NCBI GenBank assembly: GCA_900754275.1
Contig: CAAECF010000079.1
Coordinates: 1-30,020, forward strand
Length of the DNA: 30,020 bases
DNA from: an uncultured Collinsella sp.
GTDB taxonomy: Bacteria; Actinomycetota; Coriobacteriia; Coriobacteriales; Coriobacteriaceae
Reading direction: 5' to 3'
Position 1 is the stretch's first letter, and the number at the start of each line of letters is the position of its first letter. Under the pieces are notes generated by a model. It saw nothing but the letters and a program-made list of their open reading frames with translations. It had not been told where the DNA came from and searched no databases. This document shows positions 21,281 through 28,750 of this stretch, one piece after another. The position numbers were made by a program, and so were the translations under genes.

Positions 21281-22600
21281 ATGTCTGCCGATTCCCTTCG
21301 TGATACCGCGTTTTGCGATGTTTTGAACCGCGAGCTTGTCTGTGCGCTCGGCTGCACCGAGCCCATTGCCGTTGCCTATGCAGCGGCGCTGGCGAGCCAG
21401 ACGCTCGGTTGCGAACCCGATCATATGGACGTTGCCTGCTCGGGCAACATCATCAAGAACGTTAAGAGCGTGACCGTGCCCAACTCGGGCGGAATGCATG
21501 GCATCGAAGCCGCGGCTGTGCTGGGTGCCGTGGGCGGAGACGCTAAGAGCGCGCTCGAGGTGCTCGAGAGCGTTGACGATGAAGACCGTGCTCGCGTGGC
21601 CGAGCTCCTCGCCGACGCCGGCTACTGCGATGTGTCGCTTGTCGAGGGTGTGCCCAACCTCTACATCAAGGTGACTGCCACGGCCGGAGGCCATACCGCG
21701 CTCGTCGAGATTACCGACCACCACACCAACGTCACATGCCATACGCTCGACGGTATCCCGGTATGCGGTAAGTCGGCGGGGGAGTGTGCCGCCTGCGCGG
21801 AGCGCGTGGTGGCCGAGCGCGCGGCAGATAACGCCGACACCCCTATGAGCATTGAGTCTATCATCGACTTTATCGAGGACGGTGACATTGAGGACGCCCG
21901 CGCTGCCGTTGAGCGTCAGATTGAGCTGAACGGTGCGATCAGTGCCGAGGGCCTGGCGCACGCTTGGGGCGCCGAGGTGGGCCGTACGCTGCTGGGTGCA
22001 CGTGCCGATGACGTCGCCTGCCGTGCCCGCGCCCGTGCAGCCGCCGGGTCCGACGCCCGCATGAACGGCTGCGCGCTGCCGGTCGCCATTGTGTGCGGCT
22101 CGGGCAATCAGGGCATTACCTGCGCGCTGCCCGTTATGGAGTATGCCGAGTATCTGCGCTGCGACCACGATCGCCTGGTGCGCGCCGTGATGCTGTCCGA
22201 TCTTATCGCTGTGCATATCAAGAGCTATATTGGTGCGCTCTCGGCGTTTTGCGGTGCTATTTGTGCCGCGTGCGGCGCCGGCGCTGCGATTACCTGGCTG
22301 TGCGGTGGTACGCGCGAGCAGATTGGCGCGACGGTCTCGAACACGCTCGGCAACGTTGGCGGCATCGTGTGCGATGGCGCCAAGGCAAGCTGTGCCGCCA
22401 AGATTTCCGCTGCCGTCGATGCGGCGATTTTGGGCCACGATATGGCCATGCAGGGCCGTGGCTTCCGTGCCGGCGAGGGCCTGATCCAGGATACCGTCGA
22501 GCAGACAATCGCCAGCATGGGCTACGTGGGCCGTGTGGGCATGAAAGATACCGACGTCGAGATCCTCAACATCATGATCGGCAAGATTCGAGTCTGCTAG
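21281..22600 (+). CDS. L-cysteine desulfidase / L-serine deaminase-like protein (UPF0597, CyuA family)
   Basis: 439 residues, matching the CyuA/YhaM (L-cysteine desulfidase, serine dehydratase alpha-like) family. Seen are GCTEPIAVAYA near the N-terminus (Cys25), SGNIIKNVKSVTVPNSGG, VCGSGNQGITCALPV (272-286), then CDGAKASCAAKI (364-375). Cys25, Cys281, Cys364 and Cys371 are the likely iron-sulfur ligands. The family breaks L-cysteine into pyruvate, ammonia and sulfide, and some members act on serine. TAGGAG precedes the ATG. A hairpin overlaps the stop codon and structured element copy A follows. The exact substrate is inferred from family only. Confidence 0.88.
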   Translation: MSADSLRDTAFCDVLNRELVCALGCTEPIAVAYAAALASQTLGCEPDHMDVACSGNIIKNVKSVTVPNSGGMHGIEAAAVLGAVGGDAKSALEVLESVDDEDRARVAELLADAGYCDVSLVEGVPNLYIKVTATAGGHTALVEITDHHTNVTCHTLDGIPVCGKSAGECAACAERVVAERAADNADTPMSIESIIDFIEDGDIEDARAAVERQIELNGAISAEGLAHAWGAEVGRTLLGARADDVACRARARAAAGSDARMNGCALPVAIVCGSGNQGITCALPVMEYAEYLRCDHDRLVRAVMLSDLIAVHIKSYIGALSAFCGAICAACGAGAAITWLCGGTREQIGATVSNTLGNVGGIVCDGAKASCAAKISAAVDAAILGHDMAMQGRGFRAGEGLIQDTVEQTIASMGYVGRVGMKDTDVEILNIMIGKIRVC

Positions 22601-22627
22601 TTACGCGGTTTTACCAAACCGCGTAAC
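22600..22627 (+). terminator. 12-bp hairpin overlapping the desulfidase stop codon
   Basis: GTTACGCGGTTT (22600-22611) pairs perfectly with AAACCGCGTAAC (22616-22627) around TACC; the first base is the last base of the TAG stop. No T run follows, so it is a stabilising or partial terminator hairpin. Confidence 0.55.
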
Positions 22628-22632
22628 CAGTC

Positions 22633-22744
22633 GACGCTGCAAACGCCCCTAAGCGGCAATTTGCCTTTCAATCGTCGGGCATGGCCAGAAGGCCTATGCC
22701 CTCCTCTTTCAAGGCACATTGCTCGCTTAGGGGCGTTTTCGCTG
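22633..22744 (+). ncRNA. Structured element, copy A (candidate conserved RNA)
   Basis: A 112-nt element homologous to the one at 25725. Helices: 14-bp closing stem 22641-22654/22725-22738; GCAA/TTGC 22656-22659/22719-22722; TGCCTT/AAGGCA 22662-22667/22711-22716; apical GGGCAT/ATGCCC 22677-22682/22696-22701, then a bulged T and GGCC/GGCC around AGAA. Conserved single-stranded parts include two TTTCAA words, and CGCTG lies near both ends. It sits downstream of the plus-strand desulfidase-like gene and upstream of the stop codon of the convergent HAD gene. The sense strand is assumed from the upstream genes of both copies. Confidence 0.7.
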
Positions 22745-22789
22745 ACTTATGCTCAACCTGCGGCGTTATTTTGTTTGGTGGGAGGGGTC

Positions 22790-23548
22790 CTATGACAGTT
22801 CGTCGGCTACTTGGTGTTCGTAGAAGGCTTCGATTACGGCGTCGAAGTCGCGGGCGAAGTCTTCCATGGTTCCGCGCCAGGTGGCTCGGCTGGGCTTGCC
22901 CTGGCCCACAAAGGCGGTTTGGATGCCGCAATCGGGGGACGGGAAGTCACGCTTGGGGTCGTTGCCCACCATAAGGACCTCGTGCGGCTCGAGTCCCATC
23001 ACCTGAAGCTGCTCGAGATAGTAGGTGGCATCGGGCTTGCAGCGGGTGGTGTTTCCCATGTGCGTGACGAGCTCAAAGGGGGCGTCGGCCAGGTCGCCCC
23101 AACCCATGCGGCACTCGATGGCCCCCTGCGGAAAGCTGGGGTTGGTAAAGAGTGCGCAGCGCAGCCCTGCGTCCTGTACGGCCTGAAGCGCGGCGTGTGC
23201 GCCCGGCATGGCGTGGGCGTTAATGACATCGTCGTTCTTGTACGGAAGCACTTCGCGGTCGTAGTAGGTAAACGCCTCGTAGATGAGTGGGTCCGAGAGG
23301 CAAATGCCGCACCGGCGCTCAACCTCTTCTTGGTAGAACTCAAGATTGGTGCGGTTGTCCGTGCCGCTTCGGCGGTTGGCGTTGAGGTCGACCAGGATGG
23401 TGCCGAGGCGCGCCATCGTGCCACCGCGGCTGCGGCGCCCGATATCCGCGAGCATCGACGAGACATCCTTAAAATAGCGAAGGATGAACGCGTTGAGGTT
23501 GATGCTAAGAAGCGTCTCGTCCATATCGAAAACGACTGCTTTGAGCAC
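22790..23548 (-). CDS. HAD superfamily hydrolase
   Basis: 252 residues from a GTG start at 23548, chosen because GAGAAAGG precedes it and the next residues (LKAVVFDMDETLL) are the canonical HAD beginning. Motif I is DMDET (8-12). Motif II is LFTNPS. Motif III is the Lys in CKPDATYY. Motif IV is GNDPKRDFPSPD. The helical insert after motif I fits a C1-type cap. It is probably a phosphatase with unknown substrate; the N-terminal 51 codons of the longer open frame are rejected. It is convergent with the desulfidase-like gene and structured element A. Confidence 0.88.
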   Translation of the reverse strand: MLKAVVFDMDETLLSINLNAFILRYFKDVSSMLADIGRRSRGGTMARLGTILVDLNANRRSGTDNRTNLEFYQEEVERRCGICLSDPLIYEAFTYYDREVLPYKNDDVINAHAMPGAHAALQAVQDAGLRCALFTNPSFPQGAIECRMGWGDLADAPFELVTHMGNTTRCKPDATYYLEQLQVMGLEPHEVLMVGNDPKRDFPSPDCGIQTAFVGQGKPSRATWRGTMEDFARDFDAVIEAFYEHQVADELS

Positions 23549-23863
23549 GCGGGCACCTTTCTCGAAAAATCGTTCTAGAATCGTTGGCTCCGGATACTTT
23601 ACCCCAAAGCTGTATGCCTGACTGCCTATCGTCAACTTATGGAGACGGTCGTCCACAAGATTGCGAAAAAGTCTCCATACGAGTAAAAAATCGCAGTTCA
23701 CGCTTGAAATCGAAATGATTTCCCCGTAACCTATACGAACGTGATTGCATAAGCGTCACATTAGTATCTGTCGGCTCCCGAGTGTTCCTAAACGTTGTGT
23801 GCTTGTCGCACCCTTCTGTAGGTCCTAGCAATCGGGGCCCCGTAGTTCGAAAGGGGTCCACCT
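23549..23863. other. Divergent intergenic region between the HAD gene and rpsA
   Basis: No gene is seen. It should hold promoters in both directions, but no convincing -35/-10 pair is visible. ATGGAGAC (23639-23646) and GTCTCCAT (23671-23678) form an 8-bp inverted repeat with a 24-nt spacer. A CGGGGCCCCG palindrome stands at 23833-23842, about 20 nt before the rpsA start. Confidence 0.45.
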
Positions 23864-25030
23864 TTGAGTGAGATTCAGAACTCGTCCATTTTCTCTCTTG
23901 ACGATGTCAACGAGGAGGAGATGAACAACCTCATCGACGGTACGATTACCGACTTTGATGAGGGCGATCTCGTTAACGGCACTGTCGTTAAGATCGAGCA
24001 TGACGAGGTGCTCGTTGACATCGGATTCAAGTCCGAGGGCGTTATCCCGGTCCGCGAGCTGTCCATCCGCAAGGACGCTAACCCTGCAGACATCGTTGCA
24101 CTCGGTGATCCCATCGAGGCTCTGGTTCTCCAGAAGGAGGACAAGGACGGTCGTCTGGTCCTGTCCAAGAAGCGTGCCGAGTACGAGCGTGCTTGGAACC
24201 GCATCGAGGAGAAGTTCAACTCCGGCGAGAACGTCGAGGGCGAGGTTATCGAGGTTGTCAAGGGCGGCCTGATCCTCGACATCGGCCTGCGTGGCTTCCT
24301 GCCCGCTTCCCTCGTCGACCTCCGTCGTGTCAAGGACCTCACCTCCTACATGGGCACCCGCATCGAGGCCCGCGTCATCGAGATGGACCGCAACCGCAAC
24401 AATGTCGTCCTCTCCCGTCGCGTCGTGCTCGAGGAGTCCCGTAAGGCCGAGCGCTCCGAGATCCTGTCCAAGCTCAAGTCTGGCATGCGTCTCCAGGGCA
24501 CCGTTTCCTCCATCGTCGACTTCGGCGCCTTCGTCGACCTCGGCGGTATCGACGGCCTCATCCACATCTCCGAGCTCTCCTGGAACCACGTCAACCATCC
24601 TTCCGAGGTTGTCAAGGTCGGCCAGGAGGTCGAGGTCGAGGTTCTCGACGTCGATCTCAACCGCGAGCGCATCTCCCTGGGTCTCAAGCAGACCACCGAG
24701 GATCCGTGGCGCGCACTGGTCAAGAAGTACCCCGTCGGCGCTATCGTCGAGGGCACTGTGACCAAGCTTGTCCCGTTCGGCGCTTTCGTCGACCTGGGCG
24801 AGGGCATCGAGGGCCTGGTGCACATCTCCGAGATGGCCAACAAGCACGTCGATCAGCCTTCTCAGGTCACCCACGTGGGCGACAAGGTTCAGGTCAAGGT
24901 CATGGAGATCGACCTCGACCGTCGTCGTATCTCTCTGTCCATGAAGTCCGCTGCTGAGACTCTGGGCGTCGAGATCGAGGTTACCCCGCTGCCTTCCGAG
25001 AAGAAGGACGAGGAGACTGACGCCGAGTAA
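23864..25030 (+). CDS. rpsA: 30S ribosomal protein S1
   Basis: 388 residues with four S1 RNA-binding repeats, beginning near GDLVNGTVVKIEHDEVLVDI (34), GENVEGEVIEVVKGGLILDI (about 121), GMRLQGTVSSIVDFGAFVDL (about 207) and GAIVEGTVTKLVPFGAFVDL (about 292). The first two are divergent, and the last two carry the classic FGAFVDLG and GLIHISE words. A short acidic tail follows. Four repeats is usual for Gram-positive and actinobacterial S1, against six in E. coli. The start is a TTG at 23864, 8 nt after AAAGGGG; no in-frame ATG fits before residue 20. A terminator follows. Confidence 0.95.
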   Translation: MSEIQNSSIFSLDDVNEEEMNNLIDGTITDFDEGDLVNGTVVKIEHDEVLVDIGFKSEGVIPVRELSIRKDANPADIVALGDPIEALVLQKEDKDGRLVLSKKRAEYERAWNRIEEKFNSGENVEGEVIEVVKGGLILDIGLRGFLPASLVDLRRVKDLTSYMGTRIEARVIEMDRNRNNVVLSRRVVLEESRKAERSEILSKLKSGMRLQGTVSSIVDFGAFVDLGGIDGLIHISELSWNHVNHPSEVVKVGQEVEVEVLDVDLNRERISLGLKQTTEDPWRALVKKYPVGAIVEGTVTKLVPFGAFVDLGEGIEGLVHISEMANKHVDQPSQVTHVGDKVQVKVMEIDLDRRRISLSMKSAAETLGVEIEVTPLPSEKKDEETDAE

Positions 25031-25054
25031 ATCGGTTTGACGATCACTTGTTTT

Positions 25055-25088
25055 AAGGGATCCGTCCGCAATGGACGGGTCCCTTTTT
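25055..25088 (+). terminator. Terminator of rpsA
   Basis: AAGGGATCCGTCC (25055-25067) pairs with GGACGGGTCCCTT (25073-25085), with one T-G wobble, and runs into TTTTT at 25084-25088. Confidence 0.88.
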
Positions 25089-25340
25089 GCATTTTCTGCT
25101 GAGGTTCGCGATGCGGCTCGGGCTGGCCACGGGCTATTGGGTTGTTGTTGCATGAAAAATGCCGACATCCCGCCTCGGGGAGGAGGCGGGAACACACCGA
25201 GTAGACGGAGGGGTGTGGAGCGCGGTCGCGTCTCGACTGACGACGTTGCCCATCGACAACCCTATTGTACTGCATGGCGTGGTTCTTGGTTTATCGTGTC
25301 GAACGCTTGTGTTGTGACGCTGCCTGCGGCAACGGTGTGC
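25089..25340. other. Gene-free stretch between rpsA and rnpB
   Basis: No ORF with a start signal is seen. An 8-bp hairpin (CCCGCCTC 25169-25176 with GAGGCGGG 25183-25190) is the only clear structure. On the minus strand a TACAAT box lies near 25270 and a TTTTT run lies 13 nt past the hairpin, a weak hint of a small antisense transcript. Confidence 0.35.
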
Positions 25341-25346
25341 TACACT
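25341..25346 (+). promoter_or_regulatory. Candidate -10 box of rnpB
   Basis: TACACT at 25341-25346 predicts a start near 25353, which agrees with the 5' end of the RNase P RNA deduced from its P1 helix. Confidence 0.5.
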
Positions 25347-25353
25347 CTTGCAC

Positions 25354-25717
25354 TGCTGAGTGGGCCAGACGGTCGCGCGATGTGCTGCTTGCAGCACGCG
25401 TGAGGAAAGTCCGGGCTCCAGAGGGCGGGATGCCGGCTAACGGCCGGGCGGAGTGATCCGACGGAAAGCGCCGCAGAAAAGAAGACTCCCACCTGCGCCG
25501 CAAGGCGTAAAGGGAAAAGCTGAAACGGTGGTGTAAGAGACCACCAGCGTCGTGGCAACACGGCGGCTTGGCAAGCCCCATCCGGAGCAAGCGCGAATAG
25601 GAACGCTATGGGCCGGCCCGGTCCGCGTTCGGGTAGCGTGCGTGGAGCTGCATGGTAACGTGCAGACAAGATAAATGACCGTTCACGACAGAACCCGGCT
25701 TACAAGCCCACTCGGCA
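25354..25717 (+). ncRNA. rnpB: RNase P RNA, bacterial type A
   Basis: The universal 5' core GAGGAAAGTCCGGGCTCC (25401-25418) and the 3' core ACAGAACCCGGCTTA (25688-25702) are both present, about 270 nt apart. The ends pair as helix P1, where GCTGAGTGGGC (25355-25365) meets GCCCACTCGGC (25705-25715). The length of about 364 nt is normal. It is the catalytic RNA that matures tRNA 5' ends. Structured element copy B begins 7 nt after the 3' end. Confidence 0.96.
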
Positions 25718-25724
25718 CTTTGTT

Positions 25725-25837
25725 GACGCTGCGAACCCGTCAGCGCGGCAATCTGCCTTTCAAGCCTTCGGGCATGACCATAAGGTCAATGCCCTCGTCT
25801 TTCAAGGCACCTTGCTCGCGCTGACGGGTTCTCGCTG
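25725..25837 (+). ncRNA. Structured element, copy B (candidate conserved RNA)
   Basis: Homologue of copy A at 22633. Helices: 14-bp closing stem 25733-25746/25818-25831; GCAA/TTGC 25748-25751/25812-25815; TGCCTT/AAGGCA 25754-25759/25804-25809; apical GGGCAT/ATGCCC 25770-25775/25789-25794, then a bulged A and GACC/GGTC around ATAA. Against copy A, 7 of 14 closing-stem positions differ and all stay paired. The apical GGCC/GGCC becomes GACC/GGTC, also compensated. It lies between rnpB and the YigZ gene. Confidence 0.7.
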
Positions 25838-25944
25838 TTGGTGACGGTATCATTGGCGTTTCCGTTCTTGTTAGAGGGCAACGGTGCTGTCTTTGCCGTA
25901 TTATTGAGGCTGTTTGTTGCTTTGCTTGTTGTTGAGGGGCTTTG

Positions 25945-26580
25945 TTGGACAGCTATTTTACTCTGCAATCGAATATTGAGGTTTCGGGCGAATTTGTGGA
26001 CCGCAAGAGCCGGTTTATTGCCCAGCTGGTCCATATTGAGTCCGAGGATGAGGCGAATGCCTTTATCGAGATGGTTCGCAAGCGTCATTACGACGCTCGA
26101 CACAATGTTCCCGCGTGGATTTTGGTCGATGGACGCGAGCGCCAGAGCGATGACGGTGAGCCGAGCCGCACGAGTGGTATGCCGACGCTCGAGGTGTTGC
26201 GCGGTGCGGAGCTCAAAAATGTTTGCTGCGTAGTGACGCGCTATTTTGGCGGCACGCTGTTGGGGCCGGGCGGCCTGGTTCGCGCCTATACTGCGGCGAC
26301 GCAAGCGGCGGTGGCCGCGGCTCAGGAGGCCGGGCAGATCGTCGAGATGACGAGTGTCGTGCCTGTTGACGTGCATGTGGCCTATCCGCAGTATGAGCAG
26401 GTGCTTCGCTTGGCCCAGGATTCCGGTGCCAAGGTTTCGGATACCGAGTACGCGGATGCCGTGACACTTCATTTGGTGTTTAAGGCGGGGGAGCAGGAGT
26501 CGTTTTGCGCTAAGATGCGCGAGCTTATGGCGGGGCGCGAGGAGATTGAGGTCAGCACTCCCGAATTTGCCGAGTTCTAA
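25945..26580 (+). CDS. YigZ / IMPACT family protein
   Basis: 211 residues from a TTG at 25945, which is 5 nt after GAGGGG; a TTG one codon earlier is also possible. The IMPACT N-terminal domain shows RKSRFIAQL, ARHNVPAWIL, then DDGEPSRTSGMPTLEVLRG (the D-D-G-E-P-x-x-T-x-G-x-P signature) and VTRYFGGTLLGPGGLVRAY. The C-terminal ferredoxin-like DUF1949 domain covers about residues 130-208. Bacterial members bind nucleic acid or ribosomes, and the eukaryotic IMPACT homologue modulates translation; the exact role is unknown. Element B precedes it and a shared terminator follows. Confidence 0.93.
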   Translation: MDSYFTLQSNIEVSGEFVDRKSRFIAQLVHIESEDEANAFIEMVRKRHYDARHNVPAWILVDGRERQSDDGEPSRTSGMPTLEVLRGAELKNVCCVVTRYFGGTLLGPGGLVRAYTAATQAAVAAAQEAGQIVEMTSVVPVDVHVAYPQYEQVLRLAQDSGAKVSDTEYADAVTLHLVFKAGEQESFCAKMRELMAGREEIEVSTPEFAEF

Positions 26581-26583
26581 CGG

Positions 26584-26636
26584 CGACGGCCGGCGTGCTT
26601 TTGGGTGAATCCCAAGCGCGCCGGCCGTCGTTTTAT
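26584..26636. terminator. Two-way terminator between yigZ and the C_GCAxxG gene
   Basis: CGACGGCCGGCG (26584-26595) pairs perfectly with CGCCGGCCGTCG (26619-26630); inside, GGG and CCC also pair. TTTTATG follows on the plus strand. The same hairpin lies 18 nt beyond the minus-strand stop codon at 26648. Confidence 0.75.
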
Positions 26637-26647
26637 GTTTCCGCTGT

Positions 26648-27094
26648 TTACTCGGCGAGCTGCTTTAGCACATCACAGGCGATTTCGACGGCATCGTCGA
26701 TGCAGCCGGGGCAGCTGCGGAGCGGACCCTTATCCGATCCGATGCCCTTGAGCGTGCCGCAGACGGTTGTCGTGTTCTTCTCGCCAAAACGCTTGGCGAT
26801 TTCGCGCGACAGCTTGTAGGTCTGGCCCTTGGTCTTGGGGTTTTCCATGCCGTCGCTCATTACAAAGCCCATGATGGCCACGGCGCCCGAGATGGCGCCG
26901 CAGGTTTCGGTCATGCCGCCCATGCCGGCGCCAAAGCCCTCGGTGAGGGTAAAGGCGACCTGGGGGTCGAGCTCGACGGCGGGCGCGAGCGTGCAGGCGA
27001 CGGCCTGGGCGCAGTTAAAGCCACGGGCGTGGTATTCGGCAGCCTGAGCCTGACAGGCGTTGATGTCGAGCTGGGCCGTATCGATTTGCTTCAT
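26648..27094 (-). CDS. C_GCAxxG_C_C family redox-type protein
   Basis: 148 residues. Conserved cysteines fall in GFNCAQAVACT, TETCGAISGAVAIMG (the C-G-A-x-x-G motif) and RSCPGCIDDAVE (the final C-x-x-C), as in the C_GCAxxG_C_C family, with a Gly-rich GFGAGMGGM before the second motif. Such proteins are small, often found in anaerobes, and probably bind a metal or act in redox reactions; the function is not established. AAGGAG precedes the ATG at 27094; the frame is open 48 codons further, but without a good start signal. It is divergent from metY. Confidence 0.88.
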   Translation of the reverse strand: MKQIDTAQLDINACQAQAAEYHARGFNCAQAVACTLAPAVELDPQVAFTLTEGFGAGMGGMTETCGAISGAVAIMGFVMSDGMENPKTKGQTYKLSREIAKRFGEKNTTTVCGTLKGIGSDKGPLRSCPGCIDDAVEIACDVLKQLAE

Positions 27095-27324
27095 CGTTGT
27101 CTCCTTGTTCACGGTGTACCCGCCTATGGTACCCGTGACAGTGCATGTAATCATCGAGAGCTTCATGTATGCCTCATTTTTATCTATCGAGCAAATGTCC
27201 AAGGCTTGAAATAAATGCCCCTGATCAATTTGTCTCATAACCTACCTTGGGGATGGGTTGTGAGGGGTGCGGGGTAGCGGTATCGTGAACCGGATAAAAC
27301 GTAACCCAGGCAAGGGAGCTAGAT

Positions 27325-28608
27325 ATGAGCGAGCAGACCATCGGTACTACATGTGTTCAGGGCGGCTATCACCCGGGAGATGCCGAGCCGCGCCAGGTGC
27401 CCATTTACCAGTCCACCACGTGGAAATACGACACGTCGGAGCACATGGGCAAGCTGTTTGACCTGGAGGAGTCTGGTTACTTCTACAGCCGTCTGCAGAA
27501 CCCCACGTGCGATCTGGTTGCCGCCAAGATCTGCGAGATGGAGGGCGGCACCGCTGCGATGCTCACGAGCTCGGGCATGGCTGCGAACTTCCTCGCGATC
27601 TTTAACGTGGCCGGTGCCGGCGATCACGTGGTCGCGAGCTCTGCCATCTATGGCGGTACCTACAACCTGCTCGCCCATACTATGGAGCGCATGGGTCTGA
27701 CCTGCACGTTCGTTGCCCCCGACTGCACCGACGAGGAGCTCGAGGCAGCCTTTGAGCCCAATACCAAGCTCGTCTTTGGCGAGACGATCGCCAATCCCGC
27801 ACTTGCCGTGCTCGATATTGAGCGCTTTGCCAAGGCCGCGCATGACCACGGCGTGCCGCTGATGGTCGATAACACCTTCCCGACGCCCGTGATGTGCCGC
27901 CCCTTTGAGTGGGGCGCCGACATCGTTACGCACTCCACCACCAAGTACATGGATGGACATGCTGCCTACCTGGGCGGCGTGATCGTCGACCACGGCCAGT
28001 TTGACTGGATGGCCCATGCGGACAAGTTCCCGGGTCTCACCACGCCCGACGAGAGCTACCACGGCGTGACCTATGCCGAGAAGTTCGGTCGTGAGGGCGC
28101 CTTCATTACCAAGGCAACCGCTCAGCTCATGCGCGACCTCGGCCCCATGCAGAACCCTCAGGCGGCCTTCTTCTTGAACAGTTCGCTCGAGAGCCTGCAT
28201 GTGCGCATGCCGCGTCATTGCGAGAACGGCCTGGCCGTTGCCAAGTTCCTGCAGAGTCATCCCAAGGTACGCTTCGTGAGCTATCCGGGCCTGGAGGGCG
28301 ATAAGTACTATGACATCGCTCAGAAGTACATGCCCAACGGTACCTGCGGCGTTGTGAGCTTTGGCTTTAACGGTGGTCGCGCGGCGGCCGAGACCTTTAT
28401 GAAGAGCCTCAAGCTCGCCCAGATCGCCACGCACGTGGCCGACGCCCGCACTTGCTGCCTGCATCCCGCTAATGCCACGCATCGCCAGATGAACGATGAG
28501 GAACTCATCGCCTGTGGCATCTCCGCCGACATGGTGCGCCTGTCGTGCGGTCTCGAGGACACGACCGATCTGATTGCCGACCTTGAGCAGGCGCTCGAGC
28601 AGTGCTAG
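27325..28608 (+). CDS. metY: O-acetylhomoserine sulfhydrylase (MetY type), Cys/Met metabolism PLP enzyme
   Basis: 427 residues, the usual MetY length and longer than the 380-400 of MetB/MetC. PLP contacts: FYSRLQNPT with Tyr54 and Arg56 (from the partner subunit), SSGMAAN (82-88), Asp182 in MVDNTF, and the Schiff-base Lys207 in THSTTKYMDGH. It makes homocysteine from O-acetylhomoserine and sulfide. A methionine gamma-lyase cannot be fully excluded from sequence alone. AAGGGAG precedes the ATG. Monocistronic, with a terminator. The sulfide-releasing CyuA-like enzyme 5 kb away could supply its substrate, but this link is only suggestive. Confidence 0.88.
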   Translation: MSEQTIGTTCVQGGYHPGDAEPRQVPIYQSTTWKYDTSEHMGKLFDLEESGYFYSRLQNPTCDLVAAKICEMEGGTAAMLTSSGMAANFLAIFNVAGAGDHVVASSAIYGGTYNLLAHTMERMGLTCTFVAPDCTDEELEAAFEPNTKLVFGETIANPALAVLDIERFAKAAHDHGVPLMVDNTFPTPVMCRPFEWGADIVTHSTTKYMDGHAAYLGGVIVDHGQFDWMAHADKFPGLTTPDESYHGVTYAEKFGREGAFITKATAQLMRDLGPMQNPQAAFFLNSSLESLHVRMPRHCENGLAVAKFLQSHPKVRFVSYPGLEGDKYYDIAQKYMPNGTCGVVSFGFNGGRAAAETFMKSLKLAQIATHVADARTCCLHPANATHRQMNDEELIACGISADMVRLSCGLEDTTDLIADLEQALEQC

Positions 28609-28676
28609 GCTAGCGTTCGTGCAAGGTGCCGATGCTGGCAGAAAGCTTCGGCGACCTGTAGTTCCGATTCCGTAGG

Positions 28677-28724
28677 CGGGACCCCAATCGCGGCTGTTTG
28701 CAGGCGATTGGGGCCCCGTTTTTT
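28677..28724 (+). terminator. Terminator of metY
   Basis: CGGGACCCCAATCGC (28677-28691) pairs with GCGATTGGGGCCCCG (28704-28718) with one mismatch, followed by six T residues (28719-28724). Confidence 0.88.
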
Positions 28725-28750
28725 GCGTTGGGCCACTCGAAAGGATGGAT

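Noticed and set aside
23825..25195. 456-codon minus-strand frame
   Set aside because: It is antisense to rpsA and its terminator, with a Leu/Asp-rich shadow pattern.
25140..25275. Possible small RNA on the minus strand between rpsA and rnpB
   Set aside because: Only a -10-like TACAAT and a hairpin with a distant T run support it; there is no -35 box, and the T run is 13 nt from the stem.
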